From the NCBI GenBank assembly GCA_963580285.1, contig OY757010.1, positions 62,580,406 through 62,644,405 on the forward strand: a DNA stretch of 64,000 nucleotides. The letters run 5' to 3'. Below, piece by piece: positions 20,485 to 30,336 of the stretch. This stretch comes from Lucinisca nassula (lineage: Eukaryota > Mollusca > Bivalvia > Lucinida > Lucinidae). The position numbers were made by a program, and so were the translations under genes. The notes beneath the pieces were generated by a model. That model did not search any database, was not told the origin of the DNA, and was given only the letters and a program-made list of their open reading frames with translations. Positions within the stretch are counted from its first letter, which is position 1. Each line of letters starts with the position of its first letter.

Positions 20485-21165
20485 CGTTCGTAGTTTTTTT
20501 GCGTATAACCTTTAGAGAATTTGGCGTCTTTTACCCTGCTTTCCAGGTTGTCACGAGAAACAACTATATGCTGATTTTTCAGAAGGTGTACGTATCTCTT
20601 TTCAGATCGAGTGTTAACGATACCATTTATTGAAAACGTCTTATAAAGTTCAAAATTTTTAATTTTGATACAAATAAACACTTCTATGGTATTTTCTTCT
20701 GAAAAAGTCGTGTACTCGTTACTTGAGGATTAATGAAAACACTGCGCTGCTTCATATGAATGGTTTTCATATCCAGAATGTTGACGAATGGATCGCTGAA
20801 ATTAACTAAATCCGACGTGTTCATCCATACTACTTAAAGCTTGCCTAAATTTCTTTTTGCTGACAAAACATGGTAATTTTGCCCGTACTCTGCGATAATA
20901 GCTATGTCAAGATTGTGCGTAAAATATATGTTAAACACAGAAATACTTACCATCCATACTACTTAAAGCTTGCCTAAATTTCTTTTTGCTGACAAAACAT
21001 GGTAATTTTGCCCGTACTCTGCGATAATAGCTATGTCAAGATTGTGCGTAAAATATATGTTAAACACAGAAATACTTACCGAAGCGAGAGTTCCTTTCAA
21101 GATGGCGACCGCCATGGTGTAAAATTGTGACGTCATCGTGACGTAGGTTTCCCCCCTTGAGAGTA
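20485..21165 (-). repeat. promoter-like dispersed repeat, copy 2 (inverted)
   Basis: Reverse-complement partner of 9640-10380. A ~128-bp segment (starting CATACTACTTAAAGCTTGCC) is duplicated in tandem at about 20826-20953 and 20954-21081. CRE TGACGTCA at 21128-21135, AAGATGGCGAC near 21099 and a minus-strand GTAAGT donor at 21074-21079 are retained. Confidence 0.8.
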
Positions 21166-21314
21166 GCAACCATAAGGTCCTTAAAGTTGTATTTCCATCA
21201 CGAAATCATGCCTATAGAATTGTGATCCCCTGGACTATGTTATATAAAAGGGTTATCCTTTGGAAGCAAGGAATACACCACAGAACTGAAATATATGGTT
21301 TGCACATGTTTTCT

Positions 21315-21360
21315 GGGCCAGACTAGCTAGTTCCGGCCAATTAGGTCTCATCAGTGACCC
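21315..21360 (-). ncRNA. hammerhead ribozyme motif, core-mutated
   Basis: Minus strand: GGGTCA, CTGATGA, GACC..GGCC stem II with one mismatch, then GGAA in place of GAAA. The GAAA box is needed for catalysis, so this copy is probably dead. Confidence 0.7.
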
Positions 21361-21494
21361 TAAGATATTTTCAAAATTCCACAATGGAATCAATGATCCC
21401 AAAGGACAAGAAAAATATGATCTATAAAAGGGCTATCCTTTGGAAGCAAGGCATACACCACAGAACTGAAAAATATGGAGTGTACATGTTTTCT

Positions 21495-21540
21495 GGTCCA
21501 GACTAGCTAGTTTCGGCCAATTAGGCCTCATCAGTGACCC
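21495..21540 (-). ncRNA. hammerhead ribozyme, type I, conserved core
   Basis: Minus strand, in order: stem I strand GGGTCA; CTGATGA; stem II GGCC/GGCC with loop TAATT; GAAA; stem III ACT/AGT with loop AGCT; cleavage triplet GTC; stem I strand TGGACC (five of six positions pair, one G-A mismatch, one wobble). All core residues match the hammerhead consensus. Self-cleavage is predicted, not shown. Confidence 0.8.
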
Positions 21541-21607
21541 TCAGATATTTTCAAAATTCCACAATTGAATCAATGATCCCAAAGGACAAGAAAATATAAT
21601 CTACACT

Positions 21608-21745
21608 TATATATAGTAAAGCTCGGGTTTGCAGGGGTATACATTAATTTCCGTATTCATGCTCTGAGACACTAGATTGTGGGTACTCGATAGAATCGCC
21701 ACGTCGAGGCGTTTCTGTCGACTCCCCGCAATCTATGTTTTGAGC
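21608..21745. repeat. foldback element, left half
   Basis: GGGTTTGCAGGGGTATACATT, then TAGATTGTGGGTACTCGATA / TCGACTCCCCGCAATCTATG palindrome around GCCACGTCGAGGCG. Confidence 0.72.
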
Positions 21746-22379
21746 AAAAAAGGCAAATATTCCAATTTTTCTTTTTAAAATTTCTTTTTCTTTTGCCAAA
21801 AAATGACACTGTATTTGAATAGGTGTGTTTCGAAATACGGTAAAAATTGTAGACTAACTGCCACACCTGCCAGGTGTATCCATTTCCCTTAAGATATTTA
21901 TTGTTGGAATTGAAACGCTTGCTTTTCTGTCTGTTTCGCTACTCCGACAGGCTGTTTCCTGTAATTGCAGTATAGTATTGCATCATCGCTAAAGCTGATT
22001 GGTTGATCGCGTCACGTGCCCCTCCTGCGAACAGTTACAATCTGGACATTAGACCCGGTTTGCCCGCCTCATGGCGACCAAACCAAAAACTTTCCATATT
22101 TCGCCAAGAAACAAAAATGCCCGTAAAATACCGCATATGAGTCATATGCGCGTATATGACTTAAAACACCGCATATGAACGTTTATTTTACCAAAACTTT
22201 CCTTTTCTCGAGATCTGTTGGAGGAAATTTATTTTTTAATTAATTAATTAATTAAGACAAAACCTACAATAAGACCTGTGCGACCAGCAGAGACCCAAAT
22301 CAACCTGCGCACGCATCCACTATGACAAGATCTTTTGCTAAATTAGGTCTCTGCATAGATATTAGCCTATAATAGGTAC
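21746..22379. other. unassigned, contains the LTR target-site repeat
   Basis: 22125-22195 (ATACCGCATATGAG..ACCGCATATGAACG) is the uninterrupted relative of the sequence split by the LTR element at 547/7021. An E-box CACGTG lies at about 22014. No gene. Confidence 0.45.
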
Positions 22380-22480
22380 ATGCGAGAAGCGAAGACTCTG
22401 GTCAGACTGCACAAATGCACAGGCTAATCTGAGTCTTCGCTGGTCGCTCAAGCCTTCTTTTAGATTTTGTCATGCGCTGG
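22380..22480. repeat. short dispersed inverted repeat
   Basis: GCGAAGACTC...GAGTCTTCGC arms around AATGCACAGGCTAATCTG. Related sequence at 24230-24310, 45945-46010 and 56925-57005 (GCGCAGGCTGATCTGGGTCT). MITE-like; superfamily unknown. Confidence 0.6.
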
Positions 22481-23036
22481 CTCATAATAATATTATTATT
22501 GTTATTTTTTTTTTGCGGGCTAACTTATCTGGAAAGCGTTTCGACACTCAGATTCCCAAATGACCGTATCAAAGAGCTGAGATACCTCAAATTTGTGACA
22601 AATATGATTAGACCCTCCTTTTTTAATTTTAATCTAATTTTCTGACAAAATAGGGATTGATATTAACGATGAATCATCTGCTTGGCTGACGATTCCTTTG
22701 AAATGCCAACCATTTTTCTGTTCGTTGTGCGTTATTTAGCAGAGAAAGTAAAGCTTGGCATAACATGTGAATCGTCCAGTGAGCAGACGAATCACATGAA
22801 AGGCCAAGCCCTTTTATCTTCGAAATAAAAACATTCGCTACAGTTATTAACCGATGCTGTTATCTTCCACGAGCATAAAAACAAATGGAGTGCTACCGTT
22901 AAGCGATCAGAAACGTTCCAAACAAACGACGGCAAAGAGCTGAGAACAGCATCGTAAAACAATTGCACCGGAGAACTGGGACTGTGCGACTAACAGTGCA
23001 ATGTTTTAAAAAGGATAGGATCCCCACCTTTCGGGC
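22481..23036. other. unassigned sequence
   Basis: Nothing recognised. Confidence 0.4.
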
Positions 23037-23300
23037 CTTGTTGATTTTCTTTGATTTTAGGCTTACCGTCCCCATTAACACTGTAAAGGTCATTTTGGAG
23101 ACGTGGCTTCCAATTTTGAGGGGCTTTTACCCGATATTGAGATGTTGTGAGACTCGCACCACTTTTCCTGGGCAAGCTTAGAACCTCTAAGCAGTTTGTC
23201 AGCACACGTGTGCTGTGTGTTTCAGCTCTACGTGGAAGCGTCATGCAGCCCAATCTATTTCTTCAAGCCCCGATGGGCGGGGGCGGGGCGAGCCTTAGAG
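23037..23300 (-). mobile_element. SINE-A with internal deletion
   Basis: Starts at the tail end (TTGATTTTCTTTGATTTTAG, then CCCCATTAACACTGTAAAGG) and ends at the head CAAGCCCCGATGGGCGGGGG. The segment between GAGATG and GACTCGCACC is deleted. Confidence 0.85.
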
Positions 23301-23524
23301 AATCCAGTATTTAAGGCTGCATGATATTAGAATGACAGGGCTAAGAAGACACTTCATCTCAGTGCAAGATACAAGAGTCCAATAAATATAGCAGGAAATG
23401 TTAAAAATTACTTAGATAGTGTTGACGAGGACGACAAACCTCAATATAAATAATTACATAATTTACAAGGGAAAAGGGGTGTGTATGTAATGATAATACA
23501 TCTGGACTTGTTATTAGTGGGAAT

Positions 23525-23715
23525 TTTTCCCGATATTGAATTGAAATGGCACCTCAGGCCCCTACGCCCAATGAACCAATGGGGTTAGTATGCACTGACG
23601 GTCCGACCCGCATCACTTTGCCTGGACAGGCTAAGACCTCCTAAGCGGTTTACCGGTTATGTGGTTTCAGCTCTGCGCAGCCTAATCTTTTTTTCCAAGG
23701 TCCGATGGGTGATGG
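23525..23715 (-). mobile_element. SINE-A, diverged partial copy
   Basis: CCCGATATTG, CTGACGGTCCGACCCGCAT, CCTGGACAGGCTAAGACCTC, TTTCAGCTCTGCGCAGCC. Confidence 0.78.
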
Positions 23716-23875
23716 CTTGCGTTGAGGATTAGATAAAGTTTAAAAATATTGAATAACACGTGTAATTAATAATAACAGAGCTGGGGTACAACATTTCCTA
23801 CAATTTACATGTGCTCCCAGCGAAGAATCAGATCAGCCTGTGCACACATATGATATACATACCTATAGCATGTCG

Positions 23876-24190
23876 GCCCCCGCCCATCGGGGCTTGAAGA
23901 AATATATGGGCTCATTGGGCTGCATGATGCTTCCACGCAGAGCTGAAACCGACTCCCACACGAGTACTGGTAAACTACTTAGAGGATCTAAGCCTGCCCA
24001 GGCAAAGCGGTGCGAGTCGGCCCGTCCATGCTTATAAACCCTTTTGGTTTCATTGGGTGGCAGGGCTTGAGATGTCATTTCATCTCCATGTCGGGTAAAA
24101 GTCCCACAAAATTGGAAGCAATGTCTCCAAAATGACCTTTACAGTGTTGACGGGGACGGTAAACCTCAAATCAAACAAACAAAAACATAT
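23876..24190 (+). mobile_element. SINE-A, near full length
   Basis: Head GGCCCCCGCCCATCGGGGCT, middle AGGATCTAAGCCTGCCCAGG and GGTGCGAGTCGG, GAGATGTCATTTCATCTC palindrome, tail GACGGTAAACCTC followed by (AAAC)n. Confidence 0.9.
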
Positions 24191-24520
24191 GGCATGACCA
24201 GGGTCTTCTCTTGCTGCACGAAGAAACATTTGGCCCTTACCTATCCTTAGAGTGCACAGCGAAGACCCTGATCAGACAGCGCAGGCTTATCTGATTCTTC
24301 TATGTGCGCTCATGTAAATTGTAGAAATACTGTGCCCCGGATCAATAAAAATAATAACAATAATAATAATAAAGAAATAACTTCTGACCCTGCATTGAAC
24401 ATTGATGAATATCATGTGCGCGCATATGAGTAATACGTCTTGAGCTATTCGGGAAAATTTTAAATGAATAATAATGAAATCTTACTTCAGTTTCAATCTC
24501 AGTTGTTTAATGAACTAATA
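24191..24520. other. unassigned, one short MITE-like repeat
   Basis: 24230-24310 belongs to the GCGAAGACCC..AGGCTTATCTG dispersed repeat; AATA-rich 24340-24375. No gene. Confidence 0.45.
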
Positions 24521-24566
24521 ACACACACACACACACACACACGCACGCACGCACGCACGCACGCAC
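24521..24566. repeat. microsatellite (AC)n(ACGC)n
   Basis: Pure AC then ACGC repeats. Confidence 0.97.
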
Positions 24567-24639
24567 TAACATTTTGAAACTTTTTGCTATAAAGAAATTT
24601 TGGCACCTATTAAAAAAATTACGGTTCATATGCGGTATT

Positions 24640-24960
24640 TAAAGAATCAGAATCAGAATTGTTACTGGTGACACGTCAAAAGACATTCATACACCAGGAC
24701 CTGTGATGTGGGAAGTTAGTCCCTAGCTCTAACCAAAGAGGTAAATTTAGCTACACAATCATCAGCACCTTCAGCTGTCGAAATAATCGAATCGGGAAGG
24801 CATTCCAATCTCTAATGGTTCTGGGGAAGAACGACTCTTTATAAATGTCAGTTCTTGCAGTAAGGGTCTGAAACGCCAACGAATGGTGATTTCTACAGTG
24901 TCTGACTAAGACTGACGCGAAAGCAAAATGTAAAAAAAAAAAAAAAATGGTTTGGTGACG
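24640..24960 (-). pseudogene. LINE RT C-terminus and 3' end, fragment
   Basis: On the minus strand it reads ARTDIYKESFFPRTIRDWN before shifts break it. This is the C-terminal block of jockey/CR1-like RTs abundant in molluscs, followed by the element 3' end GACGTGTCACCAGTAACAAT and TTCTGA repeats. Confidence 0.75.
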
Positions 24961-25034
24961 TATGAATAAAATTTCAAACAGTTTATTGTTTAAACCAAAA
25001 CTTCAAACAGTACATGGTGTATTACACCTCGTAG

Positions 25035-25280
25035 TCTTGGTGCCATTTGGTTTTTTCGGTATTACGGATTATGGAGTCGTCCTTCCCCAGAACCATTTGA
25101 GATTTGAATGCCCTTACCGATTTGATTATTTCGACAGCTGAAAGTGCTGATAATTTTGTAGCTAAATTTACCTCTTTGGTTTATAGAGCTAGGGACTAAC
25201 TTCCCACATTGCAGATCCTGGTGTATGAATGTCATTTGACGTGTCACCAGTAACAATTCTGATTCTGATTCTGACTGACC
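25035..25280 (+). pseudogene. LINE RT C-terminus and 3' end, fragment
   Basis: Same family as 24640-24960 on the other strand: SFFPRTI, then ISTAESADNFVAKFTSL. It ends with the GACGTGTCACCAGTAACAAT 3' end and (TTCTGA)n, so the two copies converge tail to tail across about 75 bp. Confidence 0.75.
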
Positions 25281-25519
25281 TTCGAGGTGGGGGCCGTATC
25301 AGGGTAACTGTCCATGTGCGGTGAAGCAGTTGTTTTGTTGGAATCTGGGGGCGTCATAGCCTGTGGGGAGCCAATCTCAGGTTCAAGTATTGACTTTAAT
25401 ACTACTGGCTACTTTAGTTTTTCTGATTATAATTGCCGGTTTTCTATCTATCTTCTTATACTGAGTCGGTCACATTTGGCCATTACCTCAGTTGATTGGG
25501 TGGCTAAATTTAGAATTTA
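25281..25519. other. unassigned sequence
   Basis: A 68-codon plus frame without recognisable similarity; probably not a gene. Confidence 0.35.
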
Positions 25520-25800
25520 GCTGAAAAAAGAGGCACTGGATGCGTCCATGAAACTATTTACAATCTGCATAACAGAGGTATCCTAAAACGCATACCTCTG
25601 AGTCTCAATCTTACACTGTACGAGCTTCGACTGGCATTCACCGCAGAGGAGGGAAGACTGTTCCATTGAGGAATAGTTCTAGGAAAGAAGGAGTTCTTCA
25701 GGGCATCACTATATGACTGGTACCTACGATATTGTGAGTCGTTTACTTTTTATGCCCTTGTTTGGGTCGACGCTGTTACAGGGGTCAAGTATCTATCTTT
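25520..25800 (-). pseudogene. LINE RT C-terminal fragment, another family
   Basis: Minus strand reads LKNSFFPRTIPQWNSLPSS, the FFPRTI..WN(S/D)LP block at the end of CR1/jockey-type RTs, followed by a short tail and stop. Only the 3' end of the element is present. Confidence 0.6.
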
Positions 25801-25929
25801 ATCAATGGACACTGTATCAGAAGAAGGTTATATAGAGGACTGCTCACGACGGGCCTCCAGGGACGACCACTCTACCGGTAATTCCCTAGGGTTACCGGTA
25901 AGCCTATTACTCCGACTGTGATTAGAATC

Positions 25930-26232
25930 TCGCCCCCGCCCATCGGGGCTTGGAGAAATAGATTGGGCTGCATGATGTTTCCACGCAGAGATGAATCTGA
26001 CCACACACGAGTTCCGGTAAACTGTTTAGAAGGACTAAGCCTGCACAGGCAAAGCGGTGTGAGTCAGATTGTTATATGCATATAAGCCTTCTGGTTTCAT
26101 TGGGCGGCAGGGATTGAGAGGTCATTTCATCTCAATTTCTGGAAAAATTGGAAGCAACGTCTCCAAAATGGCATAAATAGTGTTGACGGGGACGTTAAAC
26201 ACCAATTCAAACAAACAAACAAACAAACAAAC
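25930..26232 (+). mobile_element. SINE-A, near full length
   Basis: Head CGCCCCCGCCCATCGGGGCT, middle AGGACTAAGCCTGCACAGGC, tail GACGGGGACGTTAAACACC and a long (CAAA)n run. Confidence 0.9.
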
Positions 26233-27049
26233 TGTGATTAGAATCAAAGGTTACGGTAACAAAATCGGCCCGTGTCAAAATCGGCCCATAACATTTTCGT
26301 CGGCCCATAATGAATTTGTAGCAGTTATAGACGCCAAAAGTCAAAGTCAAACCAAAATATATGCAAAAAATGAAAGTAATATTGAGATAATTTATGAATA
26401 AAAAATACACAATTTATTTTTAGGCCTAAAAAAATAGCCGTGTTCCCGCTAACCGGATCGACCCCGCTTCAGACTCCCGACACTACTATTTTTATCAGTA
26501 AAAGAACAAAATAAAAATTAAAACACCGACCCAACCATTTTCAAATTCCGACCCTACCCAGTGTCGTCTTTGCATAGTAATTTCCCGTTTTAAGTACATT
26601 GTGTACTATTTTTTATTTTATTTTTTATTTTCTATTTATTTATTTTTTTATTTGGCATTTAGTACCTTCCAAAATACAGAGCTGACATTTTTGAGCATCT
26701 AAAATGAATTATAATATACAGTGCAAGTCTCAACATGACAATTTTATTAACAAAAACAACAACAACAACAAAAAAACATGTACAAAAACAAAAACACATA
26801 AAAACTATAGGCCCGACCCTGTTGTTTTCGGAAGAAAAATAAATAATCAAAATAAGTATTTCCTACCTACCGACTAAATTATTTTTCAGCATTTTAGCGG
26901 AAACACATCTTTTTTTTTACGCCTTACCCCTTTTCACCGCTAAGCCTTTGCATTACTATTTTCAATAATCGTCTCCCTCAGATATGAGTCTTGTTTTGTA
27001 TGAAATAAAAATACAAAAGAAGGAGTTTTTATTTAGAATATAAATCTAA
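26233..27049. other. unassigned AT-rich sequence
   Basis: Three phrases with ATCGGCCCAT(A/G)A near 26260-26310; T-rich and CAA-rich runs near 26600-26775. No gene. Confidence 0.4.
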
Positions 27050-28278
27050 ATGGAATTCGTAGTTTTGGGTTTAAAATGACACACGCAATTAAAGCAATGT
27101 ATTCAGTAGTGCGCGCAGTTGTTAAGCACAACCATAAACCGTCAGAAAGCATTGCTATACAACTCGGTGTAAAACAAGATGATCCTAGTTCGTCCCTACA
27201 CTTTATACTTTTCGTGAACGACATCCTTAATAACATAAACCAGTGCTTCAGCTGAAGTGCACGACCCGCCGGATGCTTTTAGCTTTATGAGTGTTACCAT
27301 ATATTGGTATGGCGGCCATTTTGGTCATGTGACCTGGACCTAAAACGGTTCCCCCAATAAATGCGCCTTATCGTAAGGAGCAAAATATATCTTATACTTT
27401 AGTACTGTATTCTGAATCGTTTGCAGGATAAACTGCATTCTCACTTTTACAATACAAAAGCATATGTGTCAAAGTTTGACCTAGGCACAAAGAAGGTCAA
27501 GGTCAACCCAGGGTCACCATTTTAGCAATTTATGATGGGCCTACGTCCAAGATGCTATTTATCAAGTTTCGTGGAAATCTTCCCAGTGGTTCTGGAGAAG
27601 ACTATTTTGAAGGGTTTCTACCATATATGGCTTGGCGGTCATTTTGGTAATGTGACCTGGACCCCATGAGCAAATTTTGGTTTCCCCCATCCCATAGAGG
27701 CTCCATATGAAATTTGACTTCAATCGGCCCAACGGTTTCCGAGGAGAAGCAGTTCGAAAATTTTCACACTTTTCGCCTCGGCGAGGATATAATAAATGAC
27801 ATGTAATATTTCGCAAGTCCATTGGTTAGATCACATAGATATCTATCAGTATGCCAAAAATTGTTTAAATATTCCAAACGGTCAAGTCACTATCACCAAT
27901 TTTCACAAACGGGTTACGGACGGACAGACAGACAGACCATATATGGCTTGGCGGCCATTTTGGTCATGTGACCTGGACCCCATGAGCATACTTGGGTTTC
28001 CCCCATCCCATAGAGGCTCCATATGAAATTTGGCGGCCGTAAAACGTCTCCCCGTACATCAACCATAGTGCAGTTAATATTTTACTTTTGGTCCTTTGAG
28101 ATCAGCGTGAATATTCTGAGAAATCCCAAATAAATTATTGGTTTAGACTCATATTCTAGACAGGCTTTTAATTATTTGGACTCCATGTTGATTTATATCA
28201 GTCTTTGAATCGACTGCCTATTCGAAATTCGCAAAATTGCAGTACGTTTCCTCTGGCTTTCTTTGCCGGATCATTACA

Positions 28279-28324
28279 GGGTCACTGATGAGGCTTTATT
28301 AGCCGAAACTACGTAGTATGACCC
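28279..28324 (+). ncRNA. hammerhead ribozyme, type I, all core residues present
   Basis: Stem I GGGTCA (28279-28284) pairs perfectly with TGACCC (28319-28324). Core CTGATGA (28285-28291). Stem II GGCT/AGCC with loop TTATT. GAAA (28305-28308). Stem III ACT/AGT with loop ACGT. Cleavage triplet GTA, so cleavage is predicted after A28318 (NUH rule). The order stem I - CUGAUGA - stem II - GAAA - stem III - NUH - stem I is a type I hammerhead with the very short stem III known from retrozymes and Penelope elements, which usually act as dimers. Confidence 0.88.
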
Positions 28325-28661
28325 ATTTTCTTTCTTATGAATGTTTTCATTGCTCTTAAAGGAACTCATTTTCTATTTTTATTTGCCTTCACTGCAGCTG
28401 GTGTTGTGCCGTGTGGCGGCCGTAAAACGTCTCCCCGTACATCAACCATAGTGCAGTTTATATTTTACTTTTGGTCCTTTGAGATCAGCGTGAATATTCT
28501 GAGAAATCACAAATAAATTATTGGTTTAGACTCATATTCTAGACAGGCTTTTAATTATTTGGACTCCATTTTGATTTATATCAGTCTTTGAATCGACTGC
28601 CTATTCGAAATTCGCAAAATTGCAGTACGTTTCCTCTGGCTTTCTTTGCCGGATCATTACA

Positions 28662-28696
28662 GGGTCACTGATGAGACTTTGTTAGCCGAAACTACG
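28662..28696 (+). ncRNA. hammerhead ribozyme split by a SINE
   Basis: GGGTCA, CTGATGA, stem II GACT/AGCC (one mismatch), GAAA, then the SINE inserts within stem III after CTACG. The rest continues at 29010, where a 19-bp segment starting GCCGAAACTACG is doubled. Not functional as it stands. Confidence 0.82.
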
Positions 28697-28996
28697 TTTT
28701 TGTTTGTTTGATTTGAGGTTTAACGTCCCCGTCAACACTGTAAAGGTCATTTTGGAGACGTTGCTTCCATTTTGTGGGACTTTACCCGACACTGAGATGA
28801 AATGACATCTCAAGCCCTGTCGCCCAATGAAACCAATAGGGTTTATTAGCATGGACGGTCCGCCTCGCACCGCGGTTCCTGGACAGGCTTAGATCCTCCA
28901 AGCGGTTTACCAGTACTAGTGTGCGGGCCGGATTTAGCTCTGCGAGGAAGCATCATGCAGCCCATATATTTCTTCAAGCCCCTATGGGCGGGGGCG
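28697..28996 (-). mobile_element. SINE-A, full length (300 bp) with 13-bp TSD
   Basis: AGCCGAAACTACG flanks both sides (28684-28696, 28997-29009). This fixes the ends of the family: head ...CCCCTATGGGCGGGGGCG and tail (AAAC)n preceded by GACGTTAAACCTC, in SINE orientation on the minus strand. The TSD shows it is a retroposon. Confidence 0.93.
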
Positions 28997-29740
28997 AGCC
29001 GAAACTACGTAGTATGGCCGAAACTACGTAGTATGACCCATTTTCTTTCTTATGAATGTTTTCATTGCTCTTAAAGGAACTCATTTTTGATTTTTATTCA
29101 ATCGGCCCAACGGTTTCCGAGGAGAAGCAGTTCGAAAATTTTCACATTTGTCGCCTCGGCTAGGCTATACTAAATGGAATGTAATATTTCGCAAATTCAT
29201 TGGTTAGAGCTCATTGATATCTATCAGTATGCCAAACATTGTTTAAATATTCCAAGCGGTTAAGTCACTATCACCAATTTTCACAAACGGGTTACGGACG
29301 GACAGACAGACTGACAGACTGACAGAATGACACGGTGATTTTAGGGCACACTTAGAAAATCAACCGACTTAAGTCGGTCGCTTTTTCTGCGGGTCGTGCA
29401 ATTCATACCTAGATGGCATATTTACAATAAATGAGCTTAAACTATTTCTTATAATGTTCGCTGACGACCAAGTTCTATTCTCTACTTCCTCAACATCGCT
29501 CCAGTCAATGTTAAATGACATTGAAATGTACTGCATTACTTGGATGTTATAAATTAATGTAAACAAAACGAAAGCGTTAATATTTGACAAAAGTAGCCGA
29601 TACACAAATGATGCCTTTTATCTTTATAATGAAAAATTGGAGATTGTTACATCATTCAAATACTTAGGTATTCACTTTTTCAAAAATGGCAGTTGGCATA
29701 GAATTGTTACTGGTGACACTTCAAATAACGTTCATACACC

Positions 29741-30333
<593 letters not shown>

Positions 30334-30336
30334 CGG

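Larger units (their letters stand above)
21243..21602 (-). mobile_element. retrozyme-like tandem dimer, 180-bp monomer (family 2)
   Basis: Two direct repeats start TATAAAAGGG at 21243 and 21423, period 180 bp. Each carries a hammerhead motif on the minus strand and no coding frame. Tandem short monomers with a type I hammerhead are the defining layout of metazoan retrozymes. No TSD identified. Confidence 0.7.
28032..29098 (+). mobile_element. retrozyme-like hammerhead repeat, 383-bp monomer (family 1)
   Basis: Monomer 1 starts GGCGGCCGTAAAACG at 28032 and monomer 2 at 28415, period 383 bp. The second is interrupted by SINE-A (28697-28996) and ends near 29098 at GATTTTTATT. Each monomer has a hammerhead on the plus strand and no protein-coding frame. 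The flanking TIR element reads ...ATATGAAATTT before and CAATCGGCCCAACGG after; the uninterrupted version is at about 27708-27736. The same monomer occurs on the minus strand at 46285-46758 with the same 3' end. Confidence 0.85.
27258..29400. mobile_element. TIR element inserted in LINE, carries repeated blocks
   Basis: TGCACGACCCGC (27258-27269) and GCGGGTCGTGCA (29389-29400) are perfect 12-bp inverted ends; the outer TGCA may instead be a 4-bp TSD. Inside, CATATATGG(C)..GGCGGCCATTTTGG with GTGACCTGGACC recurs three times (about 27297, 27623, 27942), and GGACGGACAGACAGAC runs are present. No transposase frame. Further nested insertions occupy 28032-29098. Confidence 0.7.
27050..29740 (+). 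pseudogene. LINE reverse transcriptase, split by a 2.1-kb insertion
   Basis: 27050-27252 encodes an RT stretch ending LGVKQDDPSSSLHFILFVND (motif B, normally GVxQG, with G to D). The protein resumes at about 29402: LDGIFTINELKLFLIMFADD (catalytic FADD intact), STSLQSMLNDIEMYCITW, INVNKTKALIFDKSSRYTN, FKYLGIHFFKNGSW. A stop interrupts W-M-L-stop-INVNKT. The gap is filled by the TIR element 27258-29400. Upstream endonuclease and downstream thumb are missing. Clade not assigned. Confidence 0.8.

Noticed and set aside
22073..22180. ATGGCGACC start codon in good context as a host first exon
   Set aside because: The frame closes after about 35 codons inside the repeat that is also the LTR target; no donor site.
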